NCBI GenBank assembly: GCA_965657085.1
Contig: CBFHND010000004.1
Span: forward strand, 146,050-210,049
Reading direction: 5' to 3'
Source: CBFHND01 sp965657085
GTDB taxonomy: Bacteria; Pseudomonadota; Alphaproteobacteria; Rhodobacterales; Rhodobacteraceae
DNA length: 64,000 nt
Each line of letters opens with the position of its first letter. Within the stretch, counting starts at the first letter, position 1. Of the stretch, positions 8,404-16,368 are shown in pieces. The notes under the pieces were generated by a model. It saw only the letters and a list, made by a program, of their open reading frames with translations. It searched no databases and was not told the origin of the DNA. A program made the position numbers and the translations under genes.

Positions 8404-9612
8404 ATGACCCAGCGCCCGGTTGCCGCACATGGCCGCGACTACCTTGCCATTCCCGGTCCCTCGGTGATGCCCGATGCGGTGTTGCAGGCCATGCACCGGG
8501 CCGCGCCCAACATCTATGCCGGTGCCCTGATCGACATGGTCGAAGGCATCGTACCCGACCTGCGCCGCGTCGCGCGCACACAGCACCACGTGGCGATGTA
8601 CATCGGCAATGGCCACGCGGCGTGGGAGGCCTCGCTCAGCAACGTGGTGGCCCCCGGTGACAGGGTTCTGGTCCCCGCCACGGGCCGCTTCGGCATCGGC
8701 TGGGGCGAGATGGCGCGGGGCATCGGGGCCGACGTGGACGTGATCGATTTCGGCAAGAACAGCCCCATGGACATGGACCGCATCGCCGATGCCCTGCGCG
8801 CTGACACCGAACGCAAGATAAAGGCAGTTCTGGCGGTGCACGTGGATACATCTTCGTCCGTACGCAATGATATCAAGGCGTTGCGCGGCGTTCTGGATGC
8901 GGTGGATCACCCGGCGCTGTTGATGGCCGATTGCATCGCGTCGCTGGGCTGTGACGTGTTCGAAATGGACGCCTGGGGCGTCGACGTGATGATCACCGGC
9001 AGCCAAAAGGGGCTGATGGTGCCGCCGGGCATGTGTTTCGTCTTTTTCAACGACAAGGCGGCAGAGGTGCGGGCGCGGATGGACCGGGTCAGCGTCTATT
9101 GGGATTGGGCCCCGCGCGCCAATCCCGATTTCTTCTTCGAATATTGGAACGGCACCGCGCCCACGCATCATCTTTACGGGCTGCGCACGGCCCTCGATAT
9201 GATCCACGCCGAAGGCATGGAAAACGTCTGGGCCCGGCATGAACTGCTGGCCCGCGCGGTCTGGGCCGCGGCCGAGACTTGGGGCGCGGAGGGCGCAATG
9301 CGGCTCAACATCGCCGATCCCGCGCACCGCAGCCACGCGGTGACATCGCTGGGCCTCGACAGCCCCAATGCCACAGCCTTGCGCGACTGGACCGAACAGA
9401 ACCTTGGCCTGACCCTCGGGATCGGGCTGGGCATGGCCGAACCGGGCGATCCGGCGTGGCACGGGTTTTTCCGGCTGGGTCACATGGGGCATGTGAACGG
9501 GCATATGGTGATGGGGATGCTAGGCGGCATCCAGACGGGTCTGGCGGCGCTGGATATCCCGCATGGTTCCGGTGCGCTGGACGCTGCGGCGGCGGTTATC
9601 GCCGCGGGCTGA
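8404..9612 (+). CDS. Class V aminotransferase (alanine/serine-glyoxylate type)
   Basis: A 402-residue PLP-dependent fold-type I aminotransferase. The Schiff-base lysine lies in TGSQKGLMVPPG; the PLP aspartate is in LLMADCIASLG. The N-terminal YLAIPGPSVMPDAVLQAM and the GNGHAAWEA segment are typical of the alanine-glyoxylate and serine-glyoxylate aminotransferase group. In Roseobacter-group bacteria such enzymes act in the serine cycle, photorespiration-type metabolism or amino-acid/purine breakdown; the donor cannot be told from the sequence. It is divergent from the ABC exporter and overlaps the tail of the small membrane-protein gene by 17 bp. Confidence 0.87.
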   Translation: MTQRPVAAHGRDYLAIPGPSVMPDAVLQAMHRAAPNIYAGALIDMVEGIVPDLRRVARTQHHVAMYIGNGHAAWEASLSNVVAPGDRVLVPATGRFGIGWGEMARGIGADVDVIDFGKNSPMDMDRIADALRADTERKIKAVLAVHVDTSSSVRNDIKALRGVLDAVDHPALLMADCIASLGCDVFEMDAWGVDVMITGSQKGLMVPPGMCFVFFNDKAAEVRARMDRVSVYWDWAPRANPDFFFEYWNGTAPTHHLYGLRTALDMIHAEGMENVWARHELLARAVWAAAETWGAEGAMRLNIADPAHRSHAVTSLGLDSPNATALRDWTEQNLGLTLGIGLGMAEPGDPAWHGFFRLGHMGHVNGHMVMGMLGGIQTGLAALDIPHGSGALDAAAAVIAAG

Positions 9613-9805
9613 TCGGCGCGAGGCTGCGCGCGCGCCGTGCGGCCAGCCATGTCATCCACCGGTTCAGCGACCACCCCAGAAGCGCCACGGCCACCAAGCC
9701 CCAGACCGCCCAAAGCACGAGGAACACCCACGCAAGGTTCACGCCGAACATGACGATGCAGGCGTTGGTGTAATTGGGGGCCGATTTGATCTGATGGTCG
9801 TCCAT
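9596..9805 (-). CDS. Small integral membrane protein
   Basis: A 69-residue protein with a hydrophobic core (IVMFGVNLAWVFLVLWAVWGLVAVALLGWSL, about residues 17-47) long enough for one long or two tight membrane helices, and a basic C-terminal tail (AARRAR). I do not recognise a named family. No Shine-Dalgarno sequence precedes the ATG, but a near-consensus promoter ends 7 bp before it (see 9813-9840), which suggests leaderless translation. Its end overlaps the class V aminotransferase by 17 bp, and the HisC-like aminotransferase lies 40 bp upstream on the same strand. Confidence 0.65.
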   Translation of the reverse strand: MDDHQIKSAPNYTNACIVMFGVNLAWVFLVLWAVWGLVAVALLGWSLNRWMTWLAARRARSLAPISPRR

Positions 9806-9812
9806 GGCGGAA

Positions 9813-9840
9813 ATTATAGTGCGTGGGATCGGCTTGTCAG
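9813..9840 (-). promoter_or_regulatory. Near-consensus sigma-70 promoter for the small membrane protein
   Basis: On the minus strand the order is CTGACA, a 16-bp spacer and TATAAT, matching 11 of 12 consensus bases. The -10 box ends 7 bp before the ATG at 9805, so transcription would start at or next to the start codon. The site lies in the gap downstream of the HisC-like gene, so the small protein can be expressed independently. Confidence 0.6.
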
Positions 9841-9845
9841 CCCTT

Positions 9846-10949
9846 TCAGCCTGCGCGCGCGTCCTTCAACGCACCGGGCAAGGCAGCGGCAAAGGCATCG
9901 AGGTTTTCGCCAGTGCCACAGCTGATCCGGATACAGCGGTTTTGCGGCGCGGCGAAGGGCATACGCACGAAAATGCCGCGCGCGATCAGCCCGTCCAGCA
10001 CAGATTTGGCAAAAGCGCCATCGCCACCGCAATCGATGGCCACGAAGTTGGTGGCCGAGGGCAGGGGGGTCAGTCCGTTGGCGCGGGCGATGTCCGCGAT
10101 GCGGTTGCGCGCGGTGGTAATCTGCGCCTGCACCCAGTCAAGGTGATCAGTGTCCTGAAGGGCGGCCAAGGCCCCGGCTTGCGACGCTCTGCACATGCCG
10201 AAATGGTTGCGTACCTTGTTGAAGGCGGTGATCAGGTCGGGATGCCCCAGCGCATAGCCGACGCGCGCGCCCGCCAGCCCGTACACCTTGGAAAAGGTGC
10301 GCATCCGGACAAGGCGCGGATCGTCGAATGGCAGGTCAGGCGAGGTGCCGTGCGGCGCACATTCGACGTATGCCTCGTCCAGCACCAGAAGAGTGCCTTG
10401 GGGCAGAGCATCCAGCGCTTTGGCGATCTCCGCACCGCTGTACCAACTGCCCATGGGGTTGTCAGGATTGGCGAGGTACACAAGCTTGGCATCGACCGCC
10501 GCCGCAGCAGCGAAAAGGGTGGCCAAATCCTCGTGATCGTCGCGGTAGGGGACCCTGTGCAAGGTGCCGCCAAACCCAGCCACATGGTAGTTGAAGGTCG
10601 GATAGGCCCCATCCGATGTCACCACCGCATCGCCGGGCCCTACGCAAAGCCGCACGAGATAGCCCAGAAGCCCGTCGATACCTTCGCCCACCATTACATG
10701 ATCAATGGTGGTGCCGTAATGAGCGGCCAGTGCGCTGCGCAAATCAAAGCTTTCGGGATCGCCGTACATCCAGTGGCCGGTGTCCGCCATCGCCTGAATG
10801 GCGCGGGGCGAAGGACCAAAGACGCTCTCATTGGCGCCAAGGCGTGCATCAAAGGCGGCCCCGCGCGCGCGTTCCTGTGTTTCCGGGCCGACAAAAGGCA
10901 CGGTGGAGGGCAGCGCGGCGGCAAGCGGTGTCAGGCGGGCATGTGTCAT
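9846..10949 (-). CDS. Histidinol-phosphate aminotransferase-like PLP enzyme
   Basis: A 367-residue class I/II aminotransferase of HisC-like architecture. The LGANESVFGPSP N-terminal motif, NPDNPMG (PLP asparagine), VLDEAYVEC (PLP aspartate) and TFSKVYGLAGARVGYA (Schiff-base lysine) are all visible. I use ATG 10949, where the family homology begins; a start at 11048 would cross the promoter region of the divergent Tat-signal gene. It is not linked to other his genes here, so it may act on aromatic amino acids or another substrate. The Fur-like box at 11005-11019 lies about 55 bp upstream of the start. Confidence 0.85.
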   Translation of the reverse strand: MTHARLTPLAAALPSTVPFVGPETQERARGAAFDARLGANESVFGPSPRAIQAMADTGHWMYGDPESFDLRSALAAHYGTTIDHVMVGEGIDGLLGYLVRLCVGPGDAVVTSDGAYPTFNYHVAGFGGTLHRVPYRDDHEDLATLFAAAAAVDAKLVYLANPDNPMGSWYSGAEIAKALDALPQGTLLVLDEAYVECAPHGTSPDLPFDDPRLVRMRTFSKVYGLAGARVGYALGHPDLITAFNKVRNHFGMCRASQAGALAALQDTDHLDWVQAQITTARNRIADIARANGLTPLPSATNFVAIDCGGDGAFAKSVLDGLIARGIFVRMPFAAPQNRCIRISCGTGENLDAFAAALPGALKDARAG

Positions 10950-11004
10950 GCGCTCATGGTTAATCAGGGCTTTGCCCCTTGGAAAGTGCGAATTGATGCT
11001 TAAA

Positions 11005-11019
11005 TGAGAATCGTTCGCA
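11005..11019. promoter_or_regulatory. Fur-like box between divergent genes
   Basis: TGAGAATCGTTCGCA matches the 7-1-7 Fur consensus TGATAATNATTATCA at 10 of 14 defined positions and is itself a near palindrome (TGAGAA/TTCGCA). It lies 3 bp before the GGAGG ribosome-binding site of the small Tat protein and about 55 bp from the HisC-like start. A bound Fur/Mur/Irr-type protein would occlude the small gene. In Rhodobacterales the actual iron regulators differ from E. coli Fur, so the protein is uncertain. Confidence 0.42.
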
Positions 11020-11032
11020 ACTGGAGGGTTCC

Positions 11033-11197
11033 ATGGCCAAGTTGACACGCCGTGGCTTTATCGCCGCCTCGATCGCCGCAGGAACCGTGCGCGCCCTGCC
11101 GGGCGTCGCCGCCAAAACCGGAGGGCGGCGCATCCTGACGCTGGTCTATGACAAATCGCTGGGCATGATGCGCGCCGTTGAGCGCGTGGTGCCCTGA
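11033..11197 (+). CDS. 54-residue Tat-signal protein
   Basis: A very short gene with a strong ribosome-binding site (GGAGG, 11022-11026). The product starts MAKLTRRGFIAASIAAG, a Tat signal with the twin arginine and a hydrophobic stretch ending near VAA, leaving only about 27 mature residues that include ILTLVYDKSLG and RAVERVV. I know of no assigned function; small Tat-signal proteins of this kind occur in Roseobacter-group genomes. The stop is TGA 11195-11197, and the crotonase gene begins 60 bp further on. Confidence 0.6.
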   Translation: MAKLTRRGFIAASIAAGTVRALPGVAAKTGGRRILTLVYDKSLGMMRAVERVVP

Positions 11198-11257
11198 CGT
11201 TTCGCTGGCCTTGGCCGCGCAAATCGGGTGGGTTGGCCACAAACAAGGAGCCAGCCC

Positions 11258-12046
11258 ATGCCACGCGTCACCATTACGTATGAAAACCACATCGCTCATG
11301 TGCGCCTGACCCGCGCCGAGAAGATGAATGCCGTGGATCAGGACATGATCGATGCGGTGATCGCTGCGGGGCAGGAGGTTGCGGCCTCGGACGCGCGTGC
11401 GGTCGTGATTTCGGGCGAGGGGCGCGCGTTTTGTGCGGGCATCGACATTCAGGGGCTTGCAGGCTCTGTCGGGTCCGACCCCGAGGGGCGGCTGGTGCCA
11501 CGCACCCATGGTTATGGCACCACGAACCAGTGGCAAGAGGTGGCGATGGTCTGGACCCGCGTGCCGGTGCCGGTGATTGCGGCCTTGCACGGGGCGGTCT
11601 TTGGCGCGGGCTGCCAGTTGGCGCTGGGCGCGGACATCCGCATCGCGGGCCCGGACCTGCAAATGGCGGTGATGGAGATGAAATGGGGCATCGTGCCGGA
11701 CATGGGTGGCATGGTTCTATTGCCCCGCCTTGTGCGCGAAGACGTGGCGCGGCGGCTGACATATACGGCGACGCCGGTGGATGCGGATCAAGCGCTTGCG
11801 TGGGGACTGGTGACCGAGCTGGCGGATGATCCGCTGGCGGCGGCCATGGCATTGGCGGGCGAAATCGCCGGTAAATCCCCCTCGGCCATGCGCACTGCCA
11901 AGGCTTTGATCACGCAAAGCTACGGGGCGCATGACGCGCAGGTGCTGATGGCCGAAAGCGTTGAGCAGGCCAAGCTGATCGGCAAACCGCACCAGATGGA
12001 AGTGGTTGCCGCAGCGATGCAAAAACGAACGGCGGTTTTTGATTGA
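11258..12046 (+). CDS. Enoyl-CoA hydratase/isomerase (crotonase) family protein
   Basis: A 262-residue crotonase-fold enzyme of normal length. The oxyanion-hole segments are visible as GRAFCAGIDI (residues 57-66) and HGAVFGAGCQLALGADIRI. Crotonases act on acyl-CoA thioesters; members with this spacing hydrate, isomerise or dehalogenate. ATG 11258 is preceded by AAGGAG at 11245-11250, which favours it over the start at 11228. It is convergent with valS. The substrate is not assignable. Confidence 0.87.
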   Translation: MPRVTITYENHIAHVRLTRAEKMNAVDQDMIDAVIAAGQEVAASDARAVVISGEGRAFCAGIDIQGLAGSVGSDPEGRLVPRTHGYGTTNQWQEVAMVWTRVPVPVIAALHGAVFGAGCQLALGADIRIAGPDLQMAVMEMKWGIVPDMGGMVLLPRLVREDVARRLTYTATPVDADQALAWGLVTELADDPLAAAMALAGEIAGKSPSAMRTAKALITQSYGAHDAQVLMAESVEQAKLIGKPHQMEVVAAAMQKRTAVFD

Positions 12047-12112
12047 AGCGGCGGGACCGGAGGGGCATGAACCAAGGCCAGCCATCTTTGCGACACGCTG
12101 GCCAGAGTGTTG

Positions 12113-12134
12113 CGCCCGGCTGACAGGCCGGGCG
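12113..12134. terminator. Hairpin between crotonase and valS
   Basis: CGCCCGGC-TGACAG-GCCGGGCG is an 8-bp perfect stem with a 6-nt loop, in the 119-bp gap between two convergent genes. It could end transcription from both sides. No uridine tract follows on either strand. Confidence 0.45.
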
Positions 12135-12165
12135 ATGCCCTTTGTGCACGAGGTCCGGTTGGGGC

Positions 12166-15100
12166 TTAGCCCAGTTCCGACAGCCGCGCGAGCGCGTCTT
12201 TCAGCTTGGCCTCTTCCGCCTCGCGCAGCGCGAGGTTCTCGCGGGTCTCGGCCACCACCTCTTCGGGCGCGCTTTCCGCGAACTTGGGGTTGTTGAGACG
12301 TCCGCGCAGGCCCCCCAATTCCTTGGCGAGCTTGCCCAGGGTTTTCTCCAACCGCGCCTTTTCCTCGGCCACGTCGATCACCCCTTCGAGGGGCAGGCCG
12401 TAAGCCCCGCCCGCCACAGACAGCGACGCCGTGCCTTTGGGGAAGCTCGCGACCTCGGTCAGGCTTTCAAGCCGCGCGATGCGTTCGATCATCGCCTGGT
12501 TGGCCGCATAGGCCGCGCGCGCCTGATCGGTCATGCCGACCACGACCATGGGCACATAGGCCCCCGCAGGCACGTGCATCTGCGCGCGGGCAGAGCGCGC
12601 GGCGTCAATCAGGTCGATGACCCAGTTCACCTCGCCATCCGCGTCCGCATCCACCAGATCGGTGTCATAGGTGGGCCAATCGGCGTGTACCAGCATATTG
12701 TCGCGGGGCGTGAGGTTGCCCCAAAGCTCTTCGGTGATGAAGGGCATGATGGGATGCAGCAGGATCAGGCATTGATCGAGCGTCCACGCCAGCGTGGCGC
12801 GGGTTTCGGCCTGCAACGCGGCATCATCGCCTTGGAACACGGGCTTGGTCAGTTCCAGATACCAGTCGCAGACCTTGCCCCAGACAAAGCCATATAGCGC
12901 CGCTGCCGCATCGTTGAAGCGGTAGGCGGCGAGTGCGGCGTCAACCTCGGCCAGCACCTTGGCGGTCTCGCCGATGATCCACTTGTTCAGCGCGGCGGTG
13001 GCGGTTGGCACGTCACCGGGTGTGCCGCCGGCGTAGGCCGCGTTGCGTTCAGCAAAGCGGCAGGCGTTCCACAGCTTGGTGCCAAAGTTGCGGTAACCCG
13101 CGATGCGCTGGGTGTCGAGTTTGAGCGTGCCGCCGAGCGACGCCATCGCGGCCGACGCAAAGCGCAGCGCGTCGGCGCCGTATTCGTCGATCAGGTCCAG
13201 CGGGTCGATCACGTTGCCCACGGATTTCGACATCTTCTTGCCCTTGGCGTCGCGGACAAGGCCGTGCAGGTAGACGTTCTTGAACGGCACTTCGTCCATG
13301 ACGGCCAGTTGCATCATCATCATGCGCGCGACCCAAAAGAACAGGATGTCCTGCCCGGTGATGAGGTCGGAGGTGGGGAAATAACGTTTGAGCGCATCCG
13401 TGTCCTCGGGCCAGCCCAGCGTGCCGATGGGCCAGAGGCCGGAGGAGAACCACGTGTCGAGCACGTCGGGGTCGCGCCACACGGGATACACCAGATTGGT
13501 CGGGTTCTGGTCGATTGCATAGTCGGCAAGGCTTTTGGCAAGTACGGTTTCCGCTTCGTCCTTGTCCGCGACTTCGATCACCTGCGCCGCGTTGACAGGC
13601 GTCGGCAGGCGCCGGAGCACATCATCGAACTGGGCGGTCACGTCGTCGAACCGTGCGGCCGCATGATGGTGATGCGCCCCGTCGCGCAGCACTTGCGACG
13701 CCAGAAGACGCCCCAGTTCAACCATGTCCAAAGCGCCGTCGCCCTCGTCATCCTTGAACCCATGCGACGCAAGGTCAAAGCCATACCAAACCGGGATCTG
13801 GTGCCCCCACCACAGCTGGCGCGAGATGCACCATGGCTCGATGTTTTCGAGCCAGTGGAAATAGACCTTTTCACCGCTTTCGGGAACGATTGTCACATCA
13901 CCATTGCGCACAGCATCCAGCGCCGGACCAACGATCTTGTCGGTGTCCACGAACCATTGGTCGGTCAGCAGGGGTTCGATGACTACTTTTGAGCGGTCGC
14001 CAAAGGGCTGCATGATCGGCTTGTTCTCGACCATCGGGCGGGTGTCTGTCACCTCGTTGCCGTCGTCATCCGTGGTGGTGAAGCTCTCCATCACGGCCAG
14101 ACCTTCGGCGGTGATGTCGGCCACCACGGCCTTGCGGGCCTCGAACCGGTCAAGGCCGCGGTATTCTTCGGGCACGAGGTTCATCGCGGCGATCATCACC
14201 TCGTCGAACTCCTGCGCGCCATTGGCGATGGCTTGGGCTACGGCGGCCTCTTCGACATAGGGTTTGCCGTCCGCGCGCATGGCCGCGCGGGTGTCCATCA
14301 GGTTGTACATCGGGATGCCGCCGCGCTTTGCGACCTGATAGTCGTTGAAGTCATGGGCGCCCGTGATCTTCACCGCACCCGAGCCGAATTCGGGGTCGGG
14401 GTATTCGTCGGTCATGATCGGGATCAGGCGGCGATGCTCTTTTGGTCCTACGGGGATTTCACAGAGTTTTCCGACAATTGGCGCGTAACGCTCATCGGAT
14501 GGGTGAACAGCAACCGCGCCGTCGCCCAGCATCGTTTCGGGACGTGTCGTGGCAATCGCGATATAGTCGCGTTCCTCGGTCAGGGTCACGTTCCCGTCCG
14601 CGTCCTTCTCGACGTAAGTGTAGGTCTCGCCGCCCGCCAGCGGGTACTTGAAGTGCCACATGTGGCCGGGCGTTTCGATGTTCTCGACCTCCAGATCGGA
14701 AATCGCCGTCTCAAAGTGCGGGTCCCAGTTGACCAGCCGCTTGCCGCGATAGATCAGGCCCTTGTTGTACATCTCGACAAAGACCTTGATGACCGCATCG
14801 TGGAAATTGCCCTCTTCACCATCGGGCGCATTGGGGGCGCCGGACATGGTGAACGCCTCGCGCGACCAGTCGCAGGAGGCCCCCAGACGCTTGAGCTGAT
14901 TGATGATCGTGCCGCCGCTTTCGGCCTTCCACTCCCACACTTTCTCAAGGAATGCGTCGCGCCCCATCTCGGTGCGGCTGGGCTGTTGGGTTTCGGCAAG
15001 GCGGCGTTCCACCACCATCTGCGTGGCGATGCCCGCGTGGTCCGTGCCCGGCTGCCACAGCGTGTCAAAGCCGCGCATCCGGTGCCACCGCACCATGATG

Positions 15101-15291
15101 TCCTGCAACGTGTTGTTGAAGGCATGGCCCATGTGCAGCACGCCCGTGACGTTGGGCGGGGGGATCATCACGCAATAGCTGGAGGCACCCGGTTTCGCAT
15201 TGGCCCCGGCGACGAAGCACCCGGCCTTTTCCCATGCCGCGTAAAGGCGGCTTTCGGTCATAGCGGGGTCGAATTTGTCTGTCAGAGCCAT
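12166..15291 (-). CDS. valS: Valine-tRNA ligase
   Basis: A 1041-residue class I aminoacyl-tRNA synthetase that charges tRNA-Val in the cytosol. The HIGH-type motif is in PPPNVTGVLHMGHAF near residue 52, and KMSKS is in GKKMSKSVGNV near residue 680. The CP1 editing domain fills the middle, the anticodon-binding domain and a C-terminal coiled coil (LEKTLGKLAKELGGL...) follow. It is longer than the E. coli enzyme (about 951) because of an insert near residues 505-580 that contains a run of four histidines (AHHHHAAARF). It has its own gap of 146 bp upstream, so it is probably transcribed alone. Confidence 0.97.
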   Translation of the reverse strand: MALTDKFDPAMTESRLYAAWEKAGCFVAGANAKPGASSYCVMIPPPNVTGVLHMGHAFNNTLQDIMVRWHRMRGFDTLWQPGTDHAGIATQMVVERRLAETQQPSRTEMGRDAFLEKVWEWKAESGGTIINQLKRLGASCDWSREAFTMSGAPNAPDGEEGNFHDAVIKVFVEMYNKGLIYRGKRLVNWDPHFETAISDLEVENIETPGHMWHFKYPLAGGETYTYVEKDADGNVTLTEERDYIAIATTRPETMLGDGAVAVHPSDERYAPIVGKLCEIPVGPKEHRRLIPIMTDEYPDPEFGSGAVKITGAHDFNDYQVAKRGGIPMYNLMDTRAAMRADGKPYVEEAAVAQAIANGAQEFDEVMIAAMNLVPEEYRGLDRFEARKAVVADITAEGLAVMESFTTTDDDGNEVTDTRPMVENKPIMQPFGDRSKVVIEPLLTDQWFVDTDKIVGPALDAVRNGDVTIVPESGEKVYFHWLENIEPWCISRQLWWGHQIPVWYGFDLASHGFKDDEGDGALDMVELGRLLASQVLRDGAHHHHAAARFDDVTAQFDDVLRRLPTPVNAAQVIEVADKDEAETVLAKSLADYAIDQNPTNLVYPVWRDPDVLDTWFSSGLWPIGTLGWPEDTDALKRYFPTSDLITGQDILFFWVARMMMMQLAVMDEVPFKNVYLHGLVRDAKGKKMSKSVGNVIDPLDLIDEYGADALRFASAAMASLGGTLKLDTQRIAGYRNFGTKLWNACRFAERNAAYAGGTPGDVPTATAALNKWIIGETAKVLAEVDAALAAYRFNDAAAALYGFVWGKVCDWYLELTKPVFQGDDAALQAETRATLAWTLDQCLILLHPIMPFITEELWGNLTPRDNMLVHADWPTYDTDLVDADADGEVNWVIDLIDAARSARAQMHVPAGAYVPMVVVGMTDQARAAYAANQAMIERIARLESLTEVASFPKGTASLSVAGGAYGLPLEGVIDVAEEKARLEKTLGKLAKELGGLRGRLNNPKFAESAPEEVVAETRENLALREAEEAKLKDALARLSELG

Positions 15292-15437
15292 AACGGGCGT
15301 CCCTTGTTGATTGGGCTGGTGCGTGGAGCGTCAGATAGCGGGATGCGGGGCAAAGGAAAAGGGGGTGTCGCCGCCGCGATTGCGATGGCCGTTGCCTGTT
15401 GGCATGGGTGTGCCGTGTCAGGGGCGTTTGTCACCTC

Positions 15438-15737
15438 TTACAAAGGCAATCCGTCCTCGAACACTTTGCGCCATTCCAGCACCTGAAAGTGCAGCCGCAA
15501 GCCTGTGGGCCAGAACGGATCGCTGTGGATCAGATCGACAACCTGTGAATGGGAGGCGGCGGTCACGATCCACATGCCGCCGTAGCGGCTTTGATCGTGG
15601 TGAAAAAGAGTGCCCGCGTCCCTGATCCGTGCCGCGTTCTGTTCCAGAAATGCGAGATGGGCGGGAAACACTTCGGTGCGGATGGCCGGATCGGCGTCCG
15701 GGTTTTCCTCGAACAGGACAACAAACATGTCTGCCAT
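15438..15737 (-). CDS. YciI family protein
   Basis: A 99-residue ferredoxin-like-fold protein of the YCII family. The signature aspartate/histidine region (FLEQNAARIRDAGTLFHHDQSR) and the terminal DPF segment (LIHSDPFWPTGL) are visible. YciI proteins are small cytosolic enzymes or accessory factors, mostly uncharacterised. It follows the HD-domain gene by 22 bp in the same direction and closes a three-gene operon, so it may act on a product of the two upstream oxygenase-type proteins. Confidence 0.8.
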   Translation of the reverse strand: MADMFVVLFEENPDADPAIRTEVFPAHLAFLEQNAARIRDAGTLFHHDQSRYGGMWIVTAASHSQVVDLIHSDPFWPTGLRLHFQVLEWRKVFEDGLPL

Positions 15738-15759
15738 CTGAAGCTCCTTGCGCGCGGGT

Positions 15760-16368
15760 TCAGACCCGCGGAGTGCCCACCAACGGTTCGCGTTGTCCTT
15801 CGCGGATCACGTCCGGGTCATAGGGTTTTCGGGCAAAGACCTCGTGCACCATGGGGGCGAAGAATTCGATCGGCAGGGTGTCATAGTCGGGATCAAAGCT
15901 GCTTTGATCCCAGCGTTCGCAGAACTGCGCGCAGTCGTCGAAATAGGGGTGGCCCGCGAACCGGTCGCGTTTGTGCGGGTTGGCGCCCACGTGATGCCCG
16001 TAATAGATCATCTGGAAATCGCCATGGGTGTGGACGCACCACGTGCATTGTTCGCGCACGAAGGGCCGCAGGATGGTCGCGGCGTATTCATCGTGGTTAT
16101 AGGGCGCATAAATGTCACCGATGTCATGCAAAAGCGCCGAAACAACCCAGTCGGTGTCTGCCCCGTCCCGCCATGCGCGGGTGGCCGATTGCAGTGAATG
16201 GCCCAGCCGCGTGATCTGATAGCCCGACAGCCCCTCGTCAAGCTCCACCAGCGCCTTGAGCAGCCGGTTGGCGGTGCCTTTGGTGTGTTCAACCTCGTGT
16301 TCGGTCAGGAATTCATAGTCTTCCTGTGTGCCGTCCTTCATCTGGGTGAATTTGACCTGATCCATCAT
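15760..16368 (-). CDS. PhnZ-like HD-domain protein (putative di-iron oxygenase)
   Basis: A 202-residue COG4341-type HD protein. The ligand pattern resembles the mixed-valent di-iron oxygenases PhnZ and MIOX: H57 in GHSLQSA, H81-D82 in LLHDIGD exactly 24 residues later (PhnZ H34 and H58-D59 have the same spacing), H92, H115 and D154 in ERWD. PhnZ cleaves the C-P bond of a hydroxylated aminophosphonate. The Tyr and Glu that PhnZ uses to gate and recognise its substrate (spaced -10 and -7 from the first His) are Leu and Tyr here, so the substrate probably differs. ATG overlaps the upstream PhyH-family stop by four bases. A phosphohydrolase role remains possible. Confidence 0.75.
   Translation of the reverse strand: MMDQVKFTQMKDGTQEDYEFLTEHEVEHTKGTANRLLKALVELDEGLSGYQITRLGHSLQSATRAWRDGADTDWVVSALLHDIGDIYAPYNHDEYAATILRPFVREQCTWCVHTHGDFQMIYYGHHVGANPHKRDRFAGHPYFDDCAQFCERWDQSSFDPDYDTLPIEFFAPMVHEVFARKPYDPDVIREGQREPLVGTPRV

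Noticed and set aside
8251..9504. An open frame extending the ABC exporter N-terminus by more than 400 codons on the minus strand
   Set aside because: It is antisense to the class V aminotransferase gene, its sequence has no family similarity and the exporter homology starts near the GTG at 8250. It is an artefact of high G+C content.
13600..13700. The insert with four consecutive histidines in ValS as a metal-sensing module
   Set aside because: It is a short lineage-type insertion in an otherwise ordinary enzyme, with no further metal ligands visible.
13264..13992. Long open frames opposite valS
   Set aside because: They have the composition of antisense frames and lack any known domain; valS motifs are continuous on the minus strand.
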